Positions 4,929 through 5,032 of a stretch of DNA of 5,032 nucleotides are shown piece by piece; position 1 is the first letter of the stretch; every line of letters starts with the position of its first letter. A program made the translations under genes and the position numbers. Where the stretch lies: contig JACQJI010000039.1 in assembly GCA_016198045.1 (NCBI GenBank), positions 1-5,032 on the forward strand, written 5' to 3'. The notes beneath the pieces were generated by a model. That model made no database searches. It saw only the letters and a program-made list of their open reading frames with translations, and was not told where the DNA came from. This stretch comes from Candidatus Doudnabacteria bacterium (GTDB lineage Bacteria > Patescibacteriota > Doudnabacteria > UBA920 > O2-02-FULL-48-8).

Positions 4929-5032
4929 TCACCCCCTTTCCAAACTTTGTTTAATAACTTGAGAAAACTTGCTGCCGCTTAGCCGGTAAAACACCGATCG
5001 AAATTGCCGGCGGGATTGAACCAGTCCGATGC
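4929..5032 (-). CDS. Possible 3' end of an upstream gene (partial)
   Basis: In one minus-strand frame, 33 codons are open from the window edge (first full codon 5030-5028) to TGA at 4929-4931. The predicted end is basic and helical-looking and closes with KQSLERG. Its stop lies inside the Shine-Dalgarno of the small CxxC gene, the same arrangement seen at other junctions here, which favours this frame. The two other minus frames close earlier (17 and 26 codons). The stretch is too short to identify a family, and being untranslated leader is a fair alternative. Confidence 0.4.
   Translation of the reverse strand, partial: IGLVQSRRQFRSVFYRLSGSKFSQVIKQSLERG
4931..4940 (-). promoter_or_regulatory. 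Strong Shine-Dalgarno of the small CxxC gene
   Basis: The minus strand contains a purine block reading GAAAGGGGGT followed by GA, with the G run (4932-4936) 8 nt before ATG 4923. Against the ideal AAGGAGGTGA only one base differs, and it can still pair as G:U. It is by far the strongest ribosome binding site in the window and the main reason to accept this short gene as real. Confidence 0.75.

Noticed and set aside
5004..5030. tRNA-like T arm (GGTTCAATCCC on the minus strand)
   Set aside because: The flanking bases do not form a 5-bp T stem (only two G-C pairs), and no acceptor or anticodon arm can be built.

Overview
The window reads as one co-oriented bacterial gene cluster. All supported genes lie on the minus strand, so transcription runs from the right edge (5032) to the left, ending at a clear intrinsic terminator at 18-58. 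The genes are compact, with very small gaps or overlaps (24, 2, 8 and -4 bp at four junctions) and two larger gaps (95 and 74 bp). TGA, TAA and TAG all serve as stops, which fits the standard code 11. The protein set suggests a Patescibacteria/CPR-type genome (Parcubacteria-like): a DUF3105 protein, a cysteine-less cupredoxin-like lipoprotein with an FHDHLNP motif, a MerA-like flavoprotein and tiny metal-binding ORFs. This placement is from memory of similar clusters, not from a search.

In transcription order the window holds: (1) the probable 3' end of a gene running off the right edge (4929-5032); (2) a 46-aa CxxC plus His-rich peptide with a near-perfect Shine-Dalgarno (4783-4923); (3) a four-helix membrane protein with a CPLC motif in helix 1, resembling MerC (4322-4708); (4) an NADPH-dependent FMN reductase-family flavoprotein (3714-4313); (5) a pyridine nucleotide-disulfide oxidoreductase of the mercuric-reductase-like type, whose start should be 3711 rather than 3759 (2305-3711); (6) a membrane-anchored DUF3105 protein with its own extended -10 promoter (1780-2280); (7) an 83-nt dyad built of eight TACNAAT heptads (1697-1779); (8) glutamate dehydrogenase (446-1684), translationally coupled through ATGA to (9) a cupredoxin-fold lipoprotein (69-449); then (10) the terminator.

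A reasonable working picture is a metal/thiol redox cluster. It combines a soluble or exported metal-binding peptide, a membrane protein with an intramembrane Cys pair, two flavoproteins that move electrons from NAD(P)H to an unknown acceptor, and two envelope-anchored proteins (DUF3105 and cupredoxin). Glutamate dehydrogenase is the one plainly metabolic member. The parts resemble a mercury-resistance operon (MerC plus MerA) but lack its hallmarks: there is no MerR, MerP or MerT in the window, and the MerA-like protein has no HMA domain and no C-terminal Cys pair. The substrate is therefore open.
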